From CAZPHU01 sp964419255 (lineage in GTDB: Bacteria; Fibrobacterota; Chitinivibrionia; Chitinivibrionales; CAYFVL01), in the NCBI GenBank assembly GCA_964419255.1, contig CAYQOU010000009.1, positions 1-64,000 on the forward strand: DNA of 64,000 nucleotides, written 5' to 3'. This document shows positions 25,963 to 35,221 of this stretch, piece by piece. Within the stretch, counting starts at the first letter, position 1, and every line of letters starts with the position of its first letter. The notes beneath the pieces are model-generated. The model was given only the letters and a program-made list of their open reading frames with translations. It was not told the origin of the DNA and did not search any database. The translations under genes were made by a program, and so were the position numbers.

Positions 25963-27555
25963 ATGAGTACGAGTAAAGCAACTCCATCGGTTGCAGTCTA
26001 TGATACGACGTTGCGGGATGGTAATCAGGCCGTCGGTATAGGATTATCGCTTAGTGATAAGGTAAACATTGCAGAGAAACTCAATGCGATGGGATTTCAC
26101 TACATCGAGGGGGGCTGGCCCAATCCTACCAATCAGACAGATACTGAATTCTATAAGATTGTCGCCAGAAAGAATTTCACTGCCAAAATTGCGGCTTTTG
26201 GCAGTACCCGTCGTCCCAACGGCGCGTGCGAGGAAGATATCTTCATGAAGTCGCTTATCTCCACGGAAGCACCGGTTGCCACAATCTATGGTAAATCCTG
26301 GGATTTGCATGTTACGGAGGTTATCAACACCACCCTGGATGAAAACCTGGCGATGATAGCCGAATCGGTTGCACATCTGAAAAAGTATATGGACGAGGTG
26401 GTTTACGATGCGGAACATTTCTTCGACGGCTACCGGCATAATCGCGAGTATGCTATGAAGACACTGTTTGCTGCACAGCAAGGTGGTGCCGATGTTCTGG
26501 TTTTATGTGATACCAACGGCGGAACCATGCCAAACAATTTTTTGGAAATATACGACGATGTGGCAAAACAGATGAGCACGCCGCTTGGGGTACATATGCA
26601 TAATGATACCGGGTGCGCTGATGCCAATTCGTTTCTGGGAATCGCTCGTGGTGCCGTTCACGTGCAGGGAACGGTCAATGGACTGGGTGAGCGGTGTGGC
26701 AATGCCAATCTCTGTACCATTGTGCCCGGCTTGCAGCTCAAACGAGGCCTGCAGCTGGTTTCCGATGAACAGTTGAAGATGATGACTCAGATGTCGATAT
26801 ACATAAGCGAGGTGGCCAACATATCGCACAACATACGTCTGCCGTATGTTGGTGAATCGGCGTTTTCCCATAAAGGAGGAGCCCATGCCGATGGTGTCCG
26901 GAAGGTGCGCCGGTCGTTTGAGCATATCGATCCAGAGCAGGTCGGTAATTATAGACGTTTTGTCGTCTCCGACCAGGCCGGCTCCAGCACGATACTCGAG
27001 AAACTCAAGGATATCCGTCCCGATCTTGACAAGAAAGACCCGCAGGTTAAAAAACTGTTGATGGTCATTAAGGAGAAGGAGTCCAACGGATATCATTTCG
27101 AGGCGGCTGACGGATCGTTTCAACTGATTGCCCGTGAAATGCTGGGAATGTTTGAAGAGCCTTTTCAGATCATCGGCTTCCGGGTGATCGAAGAGAAGCG
27201 GGAAAACGGAGAGATGTTTTCGGAGGCAACCATAAAGGTGGCGGAGAATACGGTCAGGGTGCATACCGCTGCCGATGGTGACGGTCCGGTAAATGCATTG
27301 GATAACGCGCTGCGTAAAGCGCTCATCGAATTTTTCCCCTCTCTGAAAGAGGTCAAGCTGGAGGACTATAAGGTCCGTGTGCTTGATGGGCGCGAGGGGA
27401 CGGGGGCAAAGGTTCGGGTGCTTATCGAATCCAGTGATGGTTCGGCTCAGCGGTGGGGGACCATAGGGGTCAGCTCAAACATCATAGAAGCTTCCTGGAT
27501 CGCTCTGATAGACAGTCTTAATTACAAATTGATGAAGGATCAGGAACAAAAATAG
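25963..27555 (+). CDS. cimA: Citramalate synthase
   Basis: CimA condenses pyruvate and acetyl-CoA to (R)-citramalate, giving isoleucine without threonine deaminase. From the ATG at 25963 the protein is 530 residues. It has YDTTLRDGNQ, the subfamily segment ..IEGGWPNPTN, HMHNDTGCADANS and VQGTVNGLGERCGNANL. Lack of the usual LeuA start (here GNQAVGIGLSL) and the GGWPNP motif separate it from LeuA. A C-terminal LeuA-like regulatory domain follows (about 400-530). The upstream ATG at 25954 adds three residues. Confidence 0.9.
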   Translation: MSTSKATPSVAVYDTTLRDGNQAVGIGLSLSDKVNIAEKLNAMGFHYIEGGWPNPTNQTDTEFYKIVARKNFTAKIAAFGSTRRPNGACEEDIFMKSLISTEAPVATIYGKSWDLHVTEVINTTLDENLAMIAESVAHLKKYMDEVVYDAEHFFDGYRHNREYAMKTLFAAQQGGADVLVLCDTNGGTMPNNFLEIYDDVAKQMSTPLGVHMHNDTGCADANSFLGIARGAVHVQGTVNGLGERCGNANLCTIVPGLQLKRGLQLVSDEQLKMMTQMSIYISEVANISHNIRLPYVGESAFSHKGGAHADGVRKVRRSFEHIDPEQVGNYRRFVVSDQAGSSTILEKLKDIRPDLDKKDPQVKKLLMVIKEKESNGYHFEAADGSFQLIAREMLGMFEEPFQIIGFRVIEEKRENGEMFSEATIKVAENTVRVHTAADGDGPVNALDNALRKALIEFFPSLKEVKLEDYKVRVLDGREGTGAKVRVLIESSDGSAQRWGTIGVSSNIIEASWIALIDSLNYKLMKDQEQK

Positions 27556-27565
27556 GCACATGTAG

Positions 27566-27592
27566 TCGGGCGGCAATCTGTACGCCGCCCGA
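27566..27592 (+). promoter_or_regulatory. Hairpin in the cimA-ilvE gap
   Basis: TCGGGCGGC and GCCGCCCGA form a perfect 9-bp stem with a 9-base loop 11 bp after the cimA stop. There is no T tract, so it is more likely a stability or processing element than a terminator. Confidence 0.45.
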
Positions 27593-27621
27593 ATCGAAAC
27601 TATTAACACGAGGTCTGGCTT

Positions 27622-28638
27622 ATGGCTGCTGCACTAGATTGGAAAAACCTGGAATTTGCATACATGGACACTGGAGCGTATGTGACTGTCACATACCGGG
27701 ACGACTCATGGGGAGCCATAAAAACTGAATCAAAAGCACATATTCCGCTCCATATCGCAGCAACAGCTCTTCATTACGGCCAGGCATGCTTCGAAGGGAT
27801 GAAGGCGTTTCGGCAGAAAGATGGTTCGGTGGCAATCTTTCGGCCCGAAGAAAATGCCAGACGATTAATCAACACCGCCGAGCGGCTGGTGATGAAAGCT
27901 CCATCCGTGGATTTGTTTATTGATGCCGTAAAAAAAGCGGTGGAGATAAACACGGATTTCGTACCTCCTTATGGTACGGGGGCCAGTCTATACATTCGTC
28001 CGCTGCTTATAGGTATCAGTCCGCAGGTAGGAATACATGCCAGTGAGGAGTATCTGTTTGCGGTTCTGGCGATGCCGGTGGGGCCTTATTATAAGGATGG
28101 GTTCTTTCCGGTCGATGCGATGGTTCAGGAAAATTATGACCGGGCTGCACCGCGCGGTGTGGGGCACGTGAAGGCTGCCGGTAACTATGCGGCAGGCATG
28201 AGAGGGGATATGGATGCCAAATCAAAGGGTTTTCCTATCTGTCTATACCTGGATGCCGCGACTCATACCTATGTGGAGGAGTTTGGCACGTCTAATTTTA
28301 TCGGAATAACCGAAAATAAAAAGTATATAACTCCCGACTCACAGTCGATTTTACCCAGTATCACCAATCAGAGTCTGCAGGTTATTGCACAGGATCTGGG
28401 GTTTTCGGTGGAGAGAAGACGCATACCCGTGGATTCACTGGATCAGTTCTCGGAGGTTGGTGCATGTGGAACTGCCGCCGTGATCACTCCCGTGCATTCG
28501 ATCCGCCATGACCGAAAAGTATACACATTCGGAAGCGCTGACAAGGCGGGAGAAAACCTCACCCGCTTTTTCCACGAGATTCAGGGTATACAGTATGGTG
28601 AGATAGAAGACCGGCACGGGTGGATGGTCAAAGTTTAG
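27622..28638 (+). CDS. ilvE: Branched-chain amino acid aminotransferase
   Basis: IlvE is a PLP-dependent fold-IV transaminase catalysing the last step of Leu, Ile and Val synthesis. The 338-residue protein has ALHYGQACFEGMKAFR, the PLP-lysine context VKAAGNYA and YVEEFGTSNFIG. The order and length (about 340) fit the type II BCAT family. It is the last gene of the operon and is followed by a terminator. A GAGG ribosome binding site lies upstream. Confidence 0.94.
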   Translation: MAAALDWKNLEFAYMDTGAYVTVTYRDDSWGAIKTESKAHIPLHIAATALHYGQACFEGMKAFRQKDGSVAIFRPEENARRLINTAERLVMKAPSVDLFIDAVKKAVEINTDFVPPYGTGASLYIRPLLIGISPQVGIHASEEYLFAVLAMPVGPYYKDGFFPVDAMVQENYDRAAPRGVGHVKAAGNYAAGMRGDMDAKSKGFPICLYLDAATHTYVEEFGTSNFIGITENKKYITPDSQSILPSITNQSLQVIAQDLGFSVERRRIPVDSLDQFSEVGACGTAAVITPVHSIRHDRKVYTFGSADKAGENLTRFFHEIQGIQYGEIEDRHGWMVKV

Positions 28639-28763
28639 CGGCAGGATCAAAGTCCGCAAAAGAAGTGTTATACGCTCAGGTAGATTATTACCATATACAC
28701 AAGTGTCGTTGCTTTGTTCGGGATACACTGTGTATATGTGCTGACAGATCAGACAAGTCGAGC

Positions 28764-28793
28764 ATGCCGGAACTCTTTTGCGGCATTTTTTTT
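28764..28793 (+). terminator. Intrinsic terminator of the ilv-leu operon
   Basis: ATGCCG and CGGCAT arms (28764-28769 and 28781-28786) with an 11-base loop, followed by a run of eight Ts, 125 bp after ilvE. The rest of the 360-bp gap to the convergent PlsC gene shows only weak short frames. Confidence 0.65.
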
Positions 28794-28996
28794 CCGAGGT
28801 ACCATAAGCATTGCATCTAATTGTTGTAAGCGGATCAGATTCGTCCTGTTTGAATCAGAGGATGTTAAAGAGGCTACTAATGCCAGAACAAATGCCTCGG
28901 CTGCCTTTCGCAATATTTTCTCTTTGCTAAACTTCGTATTTATTGATTGTAAAACTGAACAGAGCAACTCATCCACATAGAATCGCTCAGTTTAGG

Positions 28997-30220
28997 TTAC
29001 ATATATCCCTTTTCTTCGCATTGCTCATAGCCGTTTATATATCGCAGGTAATAGATCCATTTCATCGGGCTCTTATGGTCGAATTCGAATCTGAAATACT
29101 CATCCGATTCTGTATGATGAAACTCAAAGATGTCTTTCTTTTGAATGACATAGTCGGTTATTGATGCGAGAGACCATTTTTTCTCGGCCTCGGGGCTGTT
29201 GGTGGGAGTAAACGTGAGAAAATCCTGAGTCAGCCGAAGTGTGCCACTGCCTGCAGCAACAAAATCTTTGTTTTCATCCTGTTGACTCATGGTAATGTCA
29301 GAGGAGCTTGTAAGGGGCATGTTGCCATTTTGATGGGAAATCCTGGTTTTTACATACTGTTTATGCAACGTCGTCCATTCATAAAGGTTTTCGGGCGCAT
29401 CCGGCAGGGTATCCGAGTAGAATAATTTACAGTAGGCATCCGTGGTGATCACCAGCGAACACGAAGAACAGCTGATTTTGTTGTGGCTGGCAACGAGCGT
29501 ATCTTCGGACTTACATTTGGGGCATAGCCACACCAGTCGTTCCATTCCTTCCGCCATGTCTTCACCTGTGAACCGTATCTGGCGGATCTGATGGTCTTCG
29601 ATATCGTTTACATGAATGTAATCAATCATTGTATGGAGGATTTGCTCCGCAGACATCTGCGCGATCTGATCGCGTGAAATGGTCTTGTATCGAATCAGTA
29701 CCTTTCCTCGGCGCCGTGTTTTGGCCCACCAGGGCATGGACAGAAAATTGCCCTTAACTCTGCTCATGTATAGATTACACTGTGCCTTTTTGACGATCTT
29801 TTCTATGCCTCCAAAGATCGGCTGTGTTTCGCCATTCCAGGTAGTCTGACCCTCCGGAAATATGAAAACGGGCTTTCCCCGTTTGAGTGTCTGAAGGGTT
29901 TTTTTCATCGCGGTGAAATCGTGTGCTCCTTTTTTCTTTGGAAAAGCTCCCACACTATGAAGATACCAGCGGGTAAATCCGCCTGCTCGAAATCCGTCAT
30001 CATTCATCATGATGGCAAGTGGTGTCGCACTGGTTGCACCTATCAGCCATGGGTCAAAAAATGTCCCGTGATTACTGATCATGATAAAGGGTGTGGAGGG
30101 AACAGGATCACTGTCTTTTTCAATTTCCACCTTGAAAAGAGGCCTGAGATACATGAATACAAAAAGGCGGCTGAGCTGCCATATTATCGCGTGGTAGACA
30201 TCTTTAAAAAACTGTGACAT
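28997..30220 (-). CDS. PlsC-type acyltransferase fused to a zinc ribbon and a C-terminal domain
   Basis: From the ATG at 30220 the protein is 407 residues. The N-terminal half is a 1-acyl-glycerol-3-phosphate acyltransferase domain with the H-X4-D motif (H51, D56 in NHGTFFDPW) and the FPEGQTTW block (E123). Then CPKC (233-236) and CSSC (251-254) form a zinc-ribbon-like element. A C-terminal ~90 residues (GTLRLTQDFLTFTP ... YIRYINGYE-like) look like a PH/GRAM-like beta domain. It probably acylates a lipid at the membrane. ychF lies 33 bp upstream on the same strand, so co-transcription is possible. Confidence 0.7.
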   Translation of the reverse strand: MSQFFKDVYHAIIWQLSRLFVFMYLRPLFKVEIEKDSDPVPSTPFIMISNHGTFFDPWLIGATSATPLAIMMNDDGFRAGGFTRWYLHSVGAFPKKKGAHDFTAMKKTLQTLKRGKPVFIFPEGQTTWNGETQPIFGGIEKIVKKAQCNLYMSRVKGNFLSMPWWAKTRRRGKVLIRYKTISRDQIAQMSAEQILHTMIDYIHVNDIEDHQIRQIRFTGEDMAEGMERLVWLCPKCKSEDTLVASHNKISCSSCSLVITTDAYCKLFYSDTLPDAPENLYEWTTLHKQYVKTRISHQNGNMPLTSSSDITMSQQDENKDFVAAGSGTLRLTQDFLTFTPTNSPEAEKKWSLASITDYVIQKKDIFEFHHTESDEYFRFEFDHKSPMKWIYYLRYINGYEQCEEKGYM

Positions 30221-30253
30221 CAATCGAAAATTCCCGGTTAGCAATTTTTAGAA

Positions 30254-31345
30254 TCAGACATTGAACTTAAAAAATATGATATCGCCATCCTGCACAATAT
30301 ACTCTTTTCCCTCCTGGCGGATCTTCCCGGCGGAGCGCAATGCGGCCTCCGATTTGTGTTGCTCAAGATCCTCCAGCGTGTATACCTCGGCTTTGATAAA
30401 GCCCTTCTGGAAATCGGTGTGAATCACTCCGGCGGCTTGTGGAGCAGTTGCTCCGCGGTGAATAGTCCAGGCTTTATTTTCCTTTTCACCGGCGGTGAAA
30501 AATGTCTCCAAGTTAAGCAGCTTGTATATTTTGCGGGCAAGAAGATGAAGGCCCGGCTCCTGCAGCCCCATGCTCTGCAGAAAATCTTCACGCTCCTCCA
30601 TGTCAAGCTCCGCTATTTCCGATTCAAGCTTTCCGCAGATCTTTATGAATTCGGAATCATTTCGTAGGGCATGAGCGCGAAGCTTTGCCGCACCCTCGAA
30701 ATCTTGAGACAAACCGGCCTCATCTACGTTTGCAACATACAGCACCTTCTTTGCGCTCATCAGATGCAAATCGCGCAATTGCTGAAGCTGCTCGGTCGGG
30801 AATACGGCCCGCACCGATTTACCCTCGGCAAGTACCGCATGTGCCTGCTGGTAGAGGGCAAGCCTGGTTCTGGCTTCCTTATCGCCGCTTTTGGCAACCT
30901 TTGCCATACGCTCGATGCCACGTTCCACCGTATCCATATCTTTTAACATCAACTCGGCTTCGATAGTTTCCACATCCCTGATAGGATCGATCGAGCCATC
31001 CACATGCACAACGTCCTCGTCATCAAAACATCGAACCACGTGGACTATGGCATCAACGCTTTTGATATGTCCCAAAAACTGGTTGCCCAGTCCCTCTCCC
31101 TGGGAAGCTCCCTTGACAAGACCGGCTATATCCACAAGCTCAAGAAAGGCGGGTACGACCTTCTGTGACGGTATGAGTCGGGTTATTCGGCTGAGACGAT
31201 GATCGGGTACCGCCACGATGCCGGTGTTCGGATCGATTGTGCAAAAAGGGTAGTTTTCGGCCTGTGCCTTCCCTGAACAGAGTGCGTTGAAGATGGTTGA
31301 TTTGCCGACATTCGGCAGTCCGACGATTCCTGCTGCTACGCCCAT
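30254..31345 (-). CDS. ychF: Redox-regulated ribosome-binding GTPase/ATPase YchF (Obg family)
   Basis: The 363-residue length is typical. The N-terminal G-domain begins MGVAAGIVGLPNVGKSTIFNAL, with DIAGLVKGASQGEGLGNQFL as the switch region. A coiled coil and a TGS domain follow (KGFIKAEVYTLEDLEQ ... EYIVQDGDIIFFKFNV), which is the classical YchF end. It hydrolyses ATP preferentially and binds ribosomes. The start at 31345 was chosen because AAAGGA lies upstream and the family begins with this MG. A longer frame to 31441 is not supported. Confidence 0.96.
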   Translation of the reverse strand: MGVAAGIVGLPNVGKSTIFNALCSGKAQAENYPFCTIDPNTGIVAVPDHRLSRITRLIPSQKVVPAFLELVDIAGLVKGASQGEGLGNQFLGHIKSVDAIVHVVRCFDDEDVVHVDGSIDPIRDVETIEAELMLKDMDTVERGIERMAKVAKSGDKEARTRLALYQQAHAVLAEGKSVRAVFPTEQLQQLRDLHLMSAKKVLYVANVDEAGLSQDFEGAAKLRAHALRNDSEFIKICGKLESEIAELDMEEREDFLQSMGLQEPGLHLLARKIYKLLNLETFFTAGEKENKAWTIHRGATAPQAAGVIHTDFQKGFIKAEVYTLEDLEQHKSEAALRSAGKIRQEGKEYIVQDGDIIFFKFNV

Positions 31346-31602
31346 GAAGATCCTTTGATAAAAAAATTGTCCGATAAAAGACATTAAATATAAAGCCCGC
31401 ACCCTCACAGGCTCAATCATTCGGCACATATATTGCCACATGTAATATTCGGGGGTGATAAAGAGTAAACGGAGAGCATCCTTTGGGCATTACGAATTCT
31501 TTGAACAACTTATTTAACCGAAAACCGATCGCCCTTGTCTGATAGTCGATCCTAAAACAATAATAAACAATCAACATCTTGTCAGGCAATGGAGGCTTAT
31601 GT

Positions 31603-32118
31603 ATGGAGCAGGTAACCAATTCTGAGACGACGTCTGTGGGGATCGAACGAGAGTCGTTGTTTCCGGTGCTGAGAATGGTGACGATCTTTGCCGGTATTTC
31701 GGAAGATGGCCTGCGGGGGATATTCGATAAATGTTACCTGAAATCTTTCTCCGGCAACGATGAAGTGGTGCATGAAAACACCGCGGCCACAGATATCTAT
31801 ATAATCCTTCGAGGACGGGTGAAGCTTATTCTGGGGGCGGATGAAGAGCCACTCGAGCTTATCGAACTGAACATGGGTAACTGCTTTGGCGAGGCCTCGG
31901 TTATCGGTATTCAAAACCATAGTGCCACCGTCGTGGCGGTGGAACCATCCATCCTTCTGGTGCTCTCCCGGCGGGCGCTGATGCAAATCATGTCGGAAAA
32001 CCAGCAACTCTTCTCACTTCTCATTCTCAATATCGCACGGGAGCTTGCGCGACGCCTGCACTACTCGGATGAGGTGCTGCTGCGGTATACACGAAAAAGA
32101 CCCCTGACCGCACACTGA
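31603..32118 (+). CDS. Cyclic-nucleotide-binding (CAP_ED) domain protein
   Basis: The 171-residue protein has one CAP_ED/cNMP-binding domain (about 20-140): F..I...L......KSFSGNDEVVHENTAATDIYIILRGRVKLI, then GNCFGEASVIG and a final VLSRRALMQIM. There is no DNA-binding helix-turn-helix, so it is a stand-alone ligand sensor rather than a CRP-type regulator. A helix (SLLILNIARELARRLHYSDEVLLR) ends the protein. GGAGG precedes the ATG at 31603. The bound ligand is not determinable. Confidence 0.8.
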   Translation: MEQVTNSETTSVGIERESLFPVLRMVTIFAGISEDGLRGIFDKCYLKSFSGNDEVVHENTAATDIYIILRGRVKLILGADEEPLELIELNMGNCFGEASVIGIQNHSATVVAVEPSILLVLSRRALMQIMSENQQLFSLLILNIARELARRLHYSDEVLLRYTRKRPLTAH

Positions 32119-32160
32119 TACACGCGACAATCTTCGTTCCGAGTGTGCAGGCTTTTTTTT
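32110..32160 (+). terminator. Candidate terminator after the cNMP-binding gene
   Basis: GCACACT and AGTGTGC (7 bp) with a 25-base loop precede eight Ts. The large loop lowers confidence. Confidence 0.45.
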
Positions 32161-32217
32161 GTCGTATGCTTTGTGCAGGTGCTTTTGTTGCCGACTCTTC
32201 GCCCGGCTTTGCCGGCA

Positions 32218-33006
32218 TCAGCCCAAAAGCGCGGATGCATTGCGCCAGAAGATATTATCCTTTTCTTCCGAAGACAGTGACGTACCCTCCAGCCACCTGA
32301 CGGTCTCGCCCTGATCATACCAGGGGGAGTCGCTGCCGAAAAGTATGCGGTGGGAGCCGTGTTTACGGACCATTTTTTCGAACAGTTGCCTGTCGAGAAA
32401 AGGACATATCGCCGAGGTGTCAAAGAAGGTATTCTCTCCCACAAGCGTTTCTGCTACATCCTGCCACACCTGCCATCCACCCATATGTGCGGCAATCGTC
32501 TTGAGGCGGGGAAAATTTCTTATCACCTTTCGCAGTGCCAGAGGAAGTGCATGATCGGAGGAGAACGGCCCGGGGTCCTTACCCGCATGAAACATAATGA
32601 GTATCCCTGCATCCTGAAGCGTTTCGTAGAAGGGAAACATGTCCGGAGAGTCGACATAAAAATACTGGTATTCGGGATGCAGCTTTATGCCGGGAATGCC
32701 TGAATCCTTGAGGAAAGTAATCTCCTGCGAAAAATTCGGATCCAGTGGATGAAGTGTTCCGAAAAAAAGGAGTCGGTCGCTGCTCATTCTGGCGGCATCC
32801 TGATTTATGGTGCGAACCTGTGATGGCTTTGTGGCGATCGATAAGACAACGCTTCTGTCGATACCATTTTGCCCCATCGACTCTATCAGTCCGCCGGCAG
32901 TACCGTCGGTGTAATTGTGCATCAGTGGCGCATTGGTGGTGAGTTTGTTGATAGCTCTCTCAGCAAGCTCATCGGGGAAAACATGGGTATGGAAATCAAT
33001 TATCAT
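32218..33006 (-). CDS. Amidohydrolase family protein (metal-dependent hydrolase)
   Basis: This 262-residue protein matches the Amidohydro_2 / COG2159 family. It has HTHVFPDE near the N-terminus as the HxH metal motif, KLHPEYQ (about 107-112), FHAGKDP (about 138), HMGGWQ (about 173) and GSDSPWYDQGE near the C-terminus as the final Asp motif. Members hydrolyse or decarboxylate diverse small molecules, and the substrate here is unknown. It converges with the cNMP-binding gene and appears to be a single-gene unit. Confidence 0.8.
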   Translation of the reverse strand: MIIDFHTHVFPDELAERAINKLTTNAPLMHNYTDGTAGGLIESMGQNGIDRSVVLSIATKPSQVRTINQDAARMSSDRLLFFGTLHPLDPNFSQEITFLKDSGIPGIKLHPEYQYFYVDSPDMFPFYETLQDAGILIMFHAGKDPGPFSSDHALPLALRKVIRNFPRLKTIAAHMGGWQVWQDVAETLVGENTFFDTSAICPFLDRQLFEKMVRKHGSHRILFGSDSPWYDQGETVRWLEGTSLSSEEKDNIFWRNASALLG

Positions 33007-33201
33007 TTCGTCTTCTCTACAGGTATTTTCTTGTATGTTTTTTATCGCAGTATGTGTCTATTTGTTTTTTTCTCAAATTCTTTGATCTGTGATCCTCCGG
33101 CTTTGACCTACTACTACAAGAAAATAAGAAATATCAGCAGAGAGTATCCACAAAAAACCTGGGGTAAACCCCCATTTAACTGATACAGACATTGACTCTT
33201 T

Positions 33202-33399
33202 CTATCGGCTCATGGCGGTAGCTTTGAATTTTGAGATACGACAGCGGTTGCAGAGAGAGGCTTTGAAGCTCAGATCAAGAATCGGGATGATAATGCGAGT
33301 ATAATCCTGCCACTGCCCATCCACAAGAACCGAATCGCATCGGCAGCAGCGTTCAATCGATGGTGATGAATTCTTTTTTCTGCTTGTCTGTGCTTTCAT
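33202..33399 (-). CDS. Small four-cysteine (zinc-ribbon-like) protein
   Basis: Starting at the ATG at 33399 (AAAGGAGA site), the protein is 65 residues with CCRCDS and LCNRCR pairs separated by about 30 residues, suggesting a metal-binding knuckle. It is basic at both ends. The spaced Cys pairs resemble small zinc-ribbon regulators, but I do not recognise a family. It stands alone upstream of the PilZ gene on the opposite strand. Confidence 0.5.
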   Translation of the reverse strand: MKAQTSRKKNSSPSIERCCRCDSVLVDGQWQDYTRIIIPILDLSFKASLCNRCRISKFKATAMSR

Positions 33400-33577
33400 T
33401 GAAATCTCCTTTACCATGTGTTAAACTTGAAGTGAGGAGGAAAAATCGTATGCGGATATTAGCTGCACATCTAATCTCTATGAGATAAATATTAAGGGGG
33501 TGGCTATGAGGATGAGATATCTCGAATGACTGATTTGGCGATCTTTTTGAAGAACTGTTACACTCTGGAACAGTCCG

Positions 33578-33952
33578 ATGAATCTAATTAACTGGCGAAA
33601 AGATAAGCGTGTAAATATTACCGTGGGTATTTCGGTTCGCATCGACGGTGCTGTGGAACATGGCATGTCATGCAGTAATCTGAGTGCGGGAGGTATGTGT
33701 ATTCGCTTTGAAGGTGAGCCGCCGGTGGGGGATAGTGGCAGGCTGTGGCTGACCAAGCAGTATCAGGATGGGGTGATTACATTCGAGTCGGAGTTTAGGC
33801 GCCTTTGGGTAAAGCCTGTGGATATCGGAAGCCGGGATATGCGTATGGGTGTCCGATTTATTGACATGGATGCAGAGCACCGCAGAGCCCTGAATACAAT
33901 CATTATGCGGGAGGAGAGTCTGGGTGAGCAGAGGGGTGCCGAACACGGGTAA
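33578..33952 (+). CDS. PilZ-domain protein (c-di-GMP receptor candidate)
   Basis: The 124-residue protein begins with a PilZ-type RKDKR arginine patch (RxxxR), then carries NLSAGGMCI, which matches the D/NxSxxG motif. Together these form the c-di-GMP-binding signature. The remaining beta-rich sequence and length fit a single PilZ domain. It likely senses c-di-GMP to alter motility or envelope processes, but no partner is adjacent. It starts at the ATG at 33578. Confidence 0.85.
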   Translation: MNLINWRKDKRVNITVGISVRIDGAVEHGMSCSNLSAGGMCIRFEGEPPVGDSGRLWLTKQYQDGVITFESEFRRLWVKPVDIGSRDMRMGVRFIDMDAEHRRALNTIIMREESLGEQRGAEHG

Positions 33953-34211
33953 AATGCTTTTGCCCGATACATACCGTTTTTTTACCTGCAGACGGCATTG
34001 TGCTTGCGAATAAAGTATAAGCAAAAGCACCTTCACTTATTGATCATAATATTCACGAAAAGATGAAGTGTGGCTTAGGCAGTAATCATATGCCGCAATC
34101 TGCCTAATGTATTGTTTTATGGAGGTTTGATCAAATATCAACTGCATACCCCCCGTAATTTATATGGCAGGAGACGGCAAGGCCGGTATGTATCTGCCAG
34201 GGAGGTTTTAG

Positions 34212-35099
34212 ATGGCTGGTAAAATACTCATAACTGGGGCAGCCGGAACTGTTGGACGTCAACTCGTGAATGAGTTGGTAAGCCGTGGGTTCAAGGTTCG
34301 TGCTGCTGTATATTCAATCGAATCGGCTGGATTTATTCAGCACGAATCGGTTGAAGTCGTTAGATTTGATTTCAACGATCCAAGCACGTTTGAAGATGCG
34401 ATGCGGGAGATTGATGCAGTCTACCTGATTTCTCCTGAGGTGAGCAATCAGTTAGCAATGATGAAAGACTTTATCGATGCCGCGGGATGGGCTGGTGTGC
34501 ATCTGATAAGACAATCTACCTTTGGCGCGGAGAATCGGGAGATCCAGTTTGCGCGATGGCATCGGGAAGTCGAAGAATATATACAGAATAAGGGGATTTC
34601 GTATACCTTTTTACGTCCAAATACGTACATGCAGAGCTTTTTGGTAGATTTTATTCCAGTGGGTGGGGTCATCTATCTGCCGATGGGACACGGTGAGGTT
34701 TCTTATGTGGATGTACGTGATATCGCGCTGACAGCAGCACAGATCATTGCACAGGGCGAGGAGCATAAAGGTAGAGAGTATACTCTCACCGGCCCCAAAG
34801 CTGTCGCGGTAGCGGAGGTCGCAGAGGCGATGAGTGTCGCAACCGGTATGCATATCTCCTATGTGGATATCCCGGATGAGACGGCTCGACACGCTCTGGA
34901 GACTGCGGGAACCCCGGGGTGGCTTGTGGATGCACTTCTGGAGTTATATGGGCGCAGTCGTGATAATTATGCCTCCGGTGTAAGCGATCATATTCAGACA
35001 TTAACAAACAGACCACCGCGAGACATAGGAGAGTTTGCACGCGATTATGCCGAAGAAATTCAACGCCTGACCATGCAGGAACATCCACAGAATGTTTGA
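34212..35099 (+). CDS. NmrA-like SDR family NAD(P)-binding protein
   Basis: The 295-residue protein has an N-terminal Rossmann motif (ILITGAAGTVGRQLV) and the atypical-SDR features of NmrA-like/HSCARG proteins (FLRPNTYMQSFL, YVDVRDIA). Such proteins are often NAD(P)H-quinone or redox-sensing oxidoreductases; the substrate is unknown. A very good ribosome binding site (AGGGAGG) precedes the ATG. It is followed by its own terminator. Confidence 0.85.
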   Translation: MAGKILITGAAGTVGRQLVNELVSRGFKVRAAVYSIESAGFIQHESVEVVRFDFNDPSTFEDAMREIDAVYLISPEVSNQLAMMKDFIDAAGWAGVHLIRQSTFGAENREIQFARWHREVEEYIQNKGISYTFLRPNTYMQSFLVDFIPVGGVIYLPMGHGEVSYVDVRDIALTAAQIIAQGEEHKGREYTLTGPKAVAVAEVAEAMSVATGMHISYVDIPDETARHALETAGTPGWLVDALLELYGRSRDNYASGVSDHIQTLTNRPPRDIGEFARDYAEEIQRLTMQEHPQNV

Positions 35100-35148
35100 G
35101 TGGAATTCGTTGTGCAGAAAAGCTGCAAAACCAATCCCATTCAAAAAT

Positions 35149-35177
35149 CGGCAGCTACGGCTGCCGGTTCTTTTTTT
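35149..35177 (+). terminator. Intrinsic terminator after the NmrA-like gene
   Basis: CGGCAGC and GCTGCCG form a 7-bp stem around a TACG tetraloop (35149-35166), followed by TTCTTTTTTT. Confidence 0.8.
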
Positions 35178-35219
35178 AGGTAATCTCATATACCTATTTT
35201 AGGTAATCTCATATACCTA
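35174..35219. repeat. Perfect tandem duplication of a 23-bp unit
   Basis: Two identical 23-bp units abut at 35174-35196 and 35197-35219. Each contains the inverted arms TAGGTA and TACCTA around ATCTCATA. The position between a terminator and the kinase-operon promoter suggests regulatory use or recent duplication. Confidence 0.8.
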
Positions 35220-35221
35220 AG

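Noticed and set aside
28749..28976. 75-codon minus-strand ORF downstream of ilvE
   Set aside because: It overlaps the ilv-leu terminator and has no ribosome binding site or known domain.
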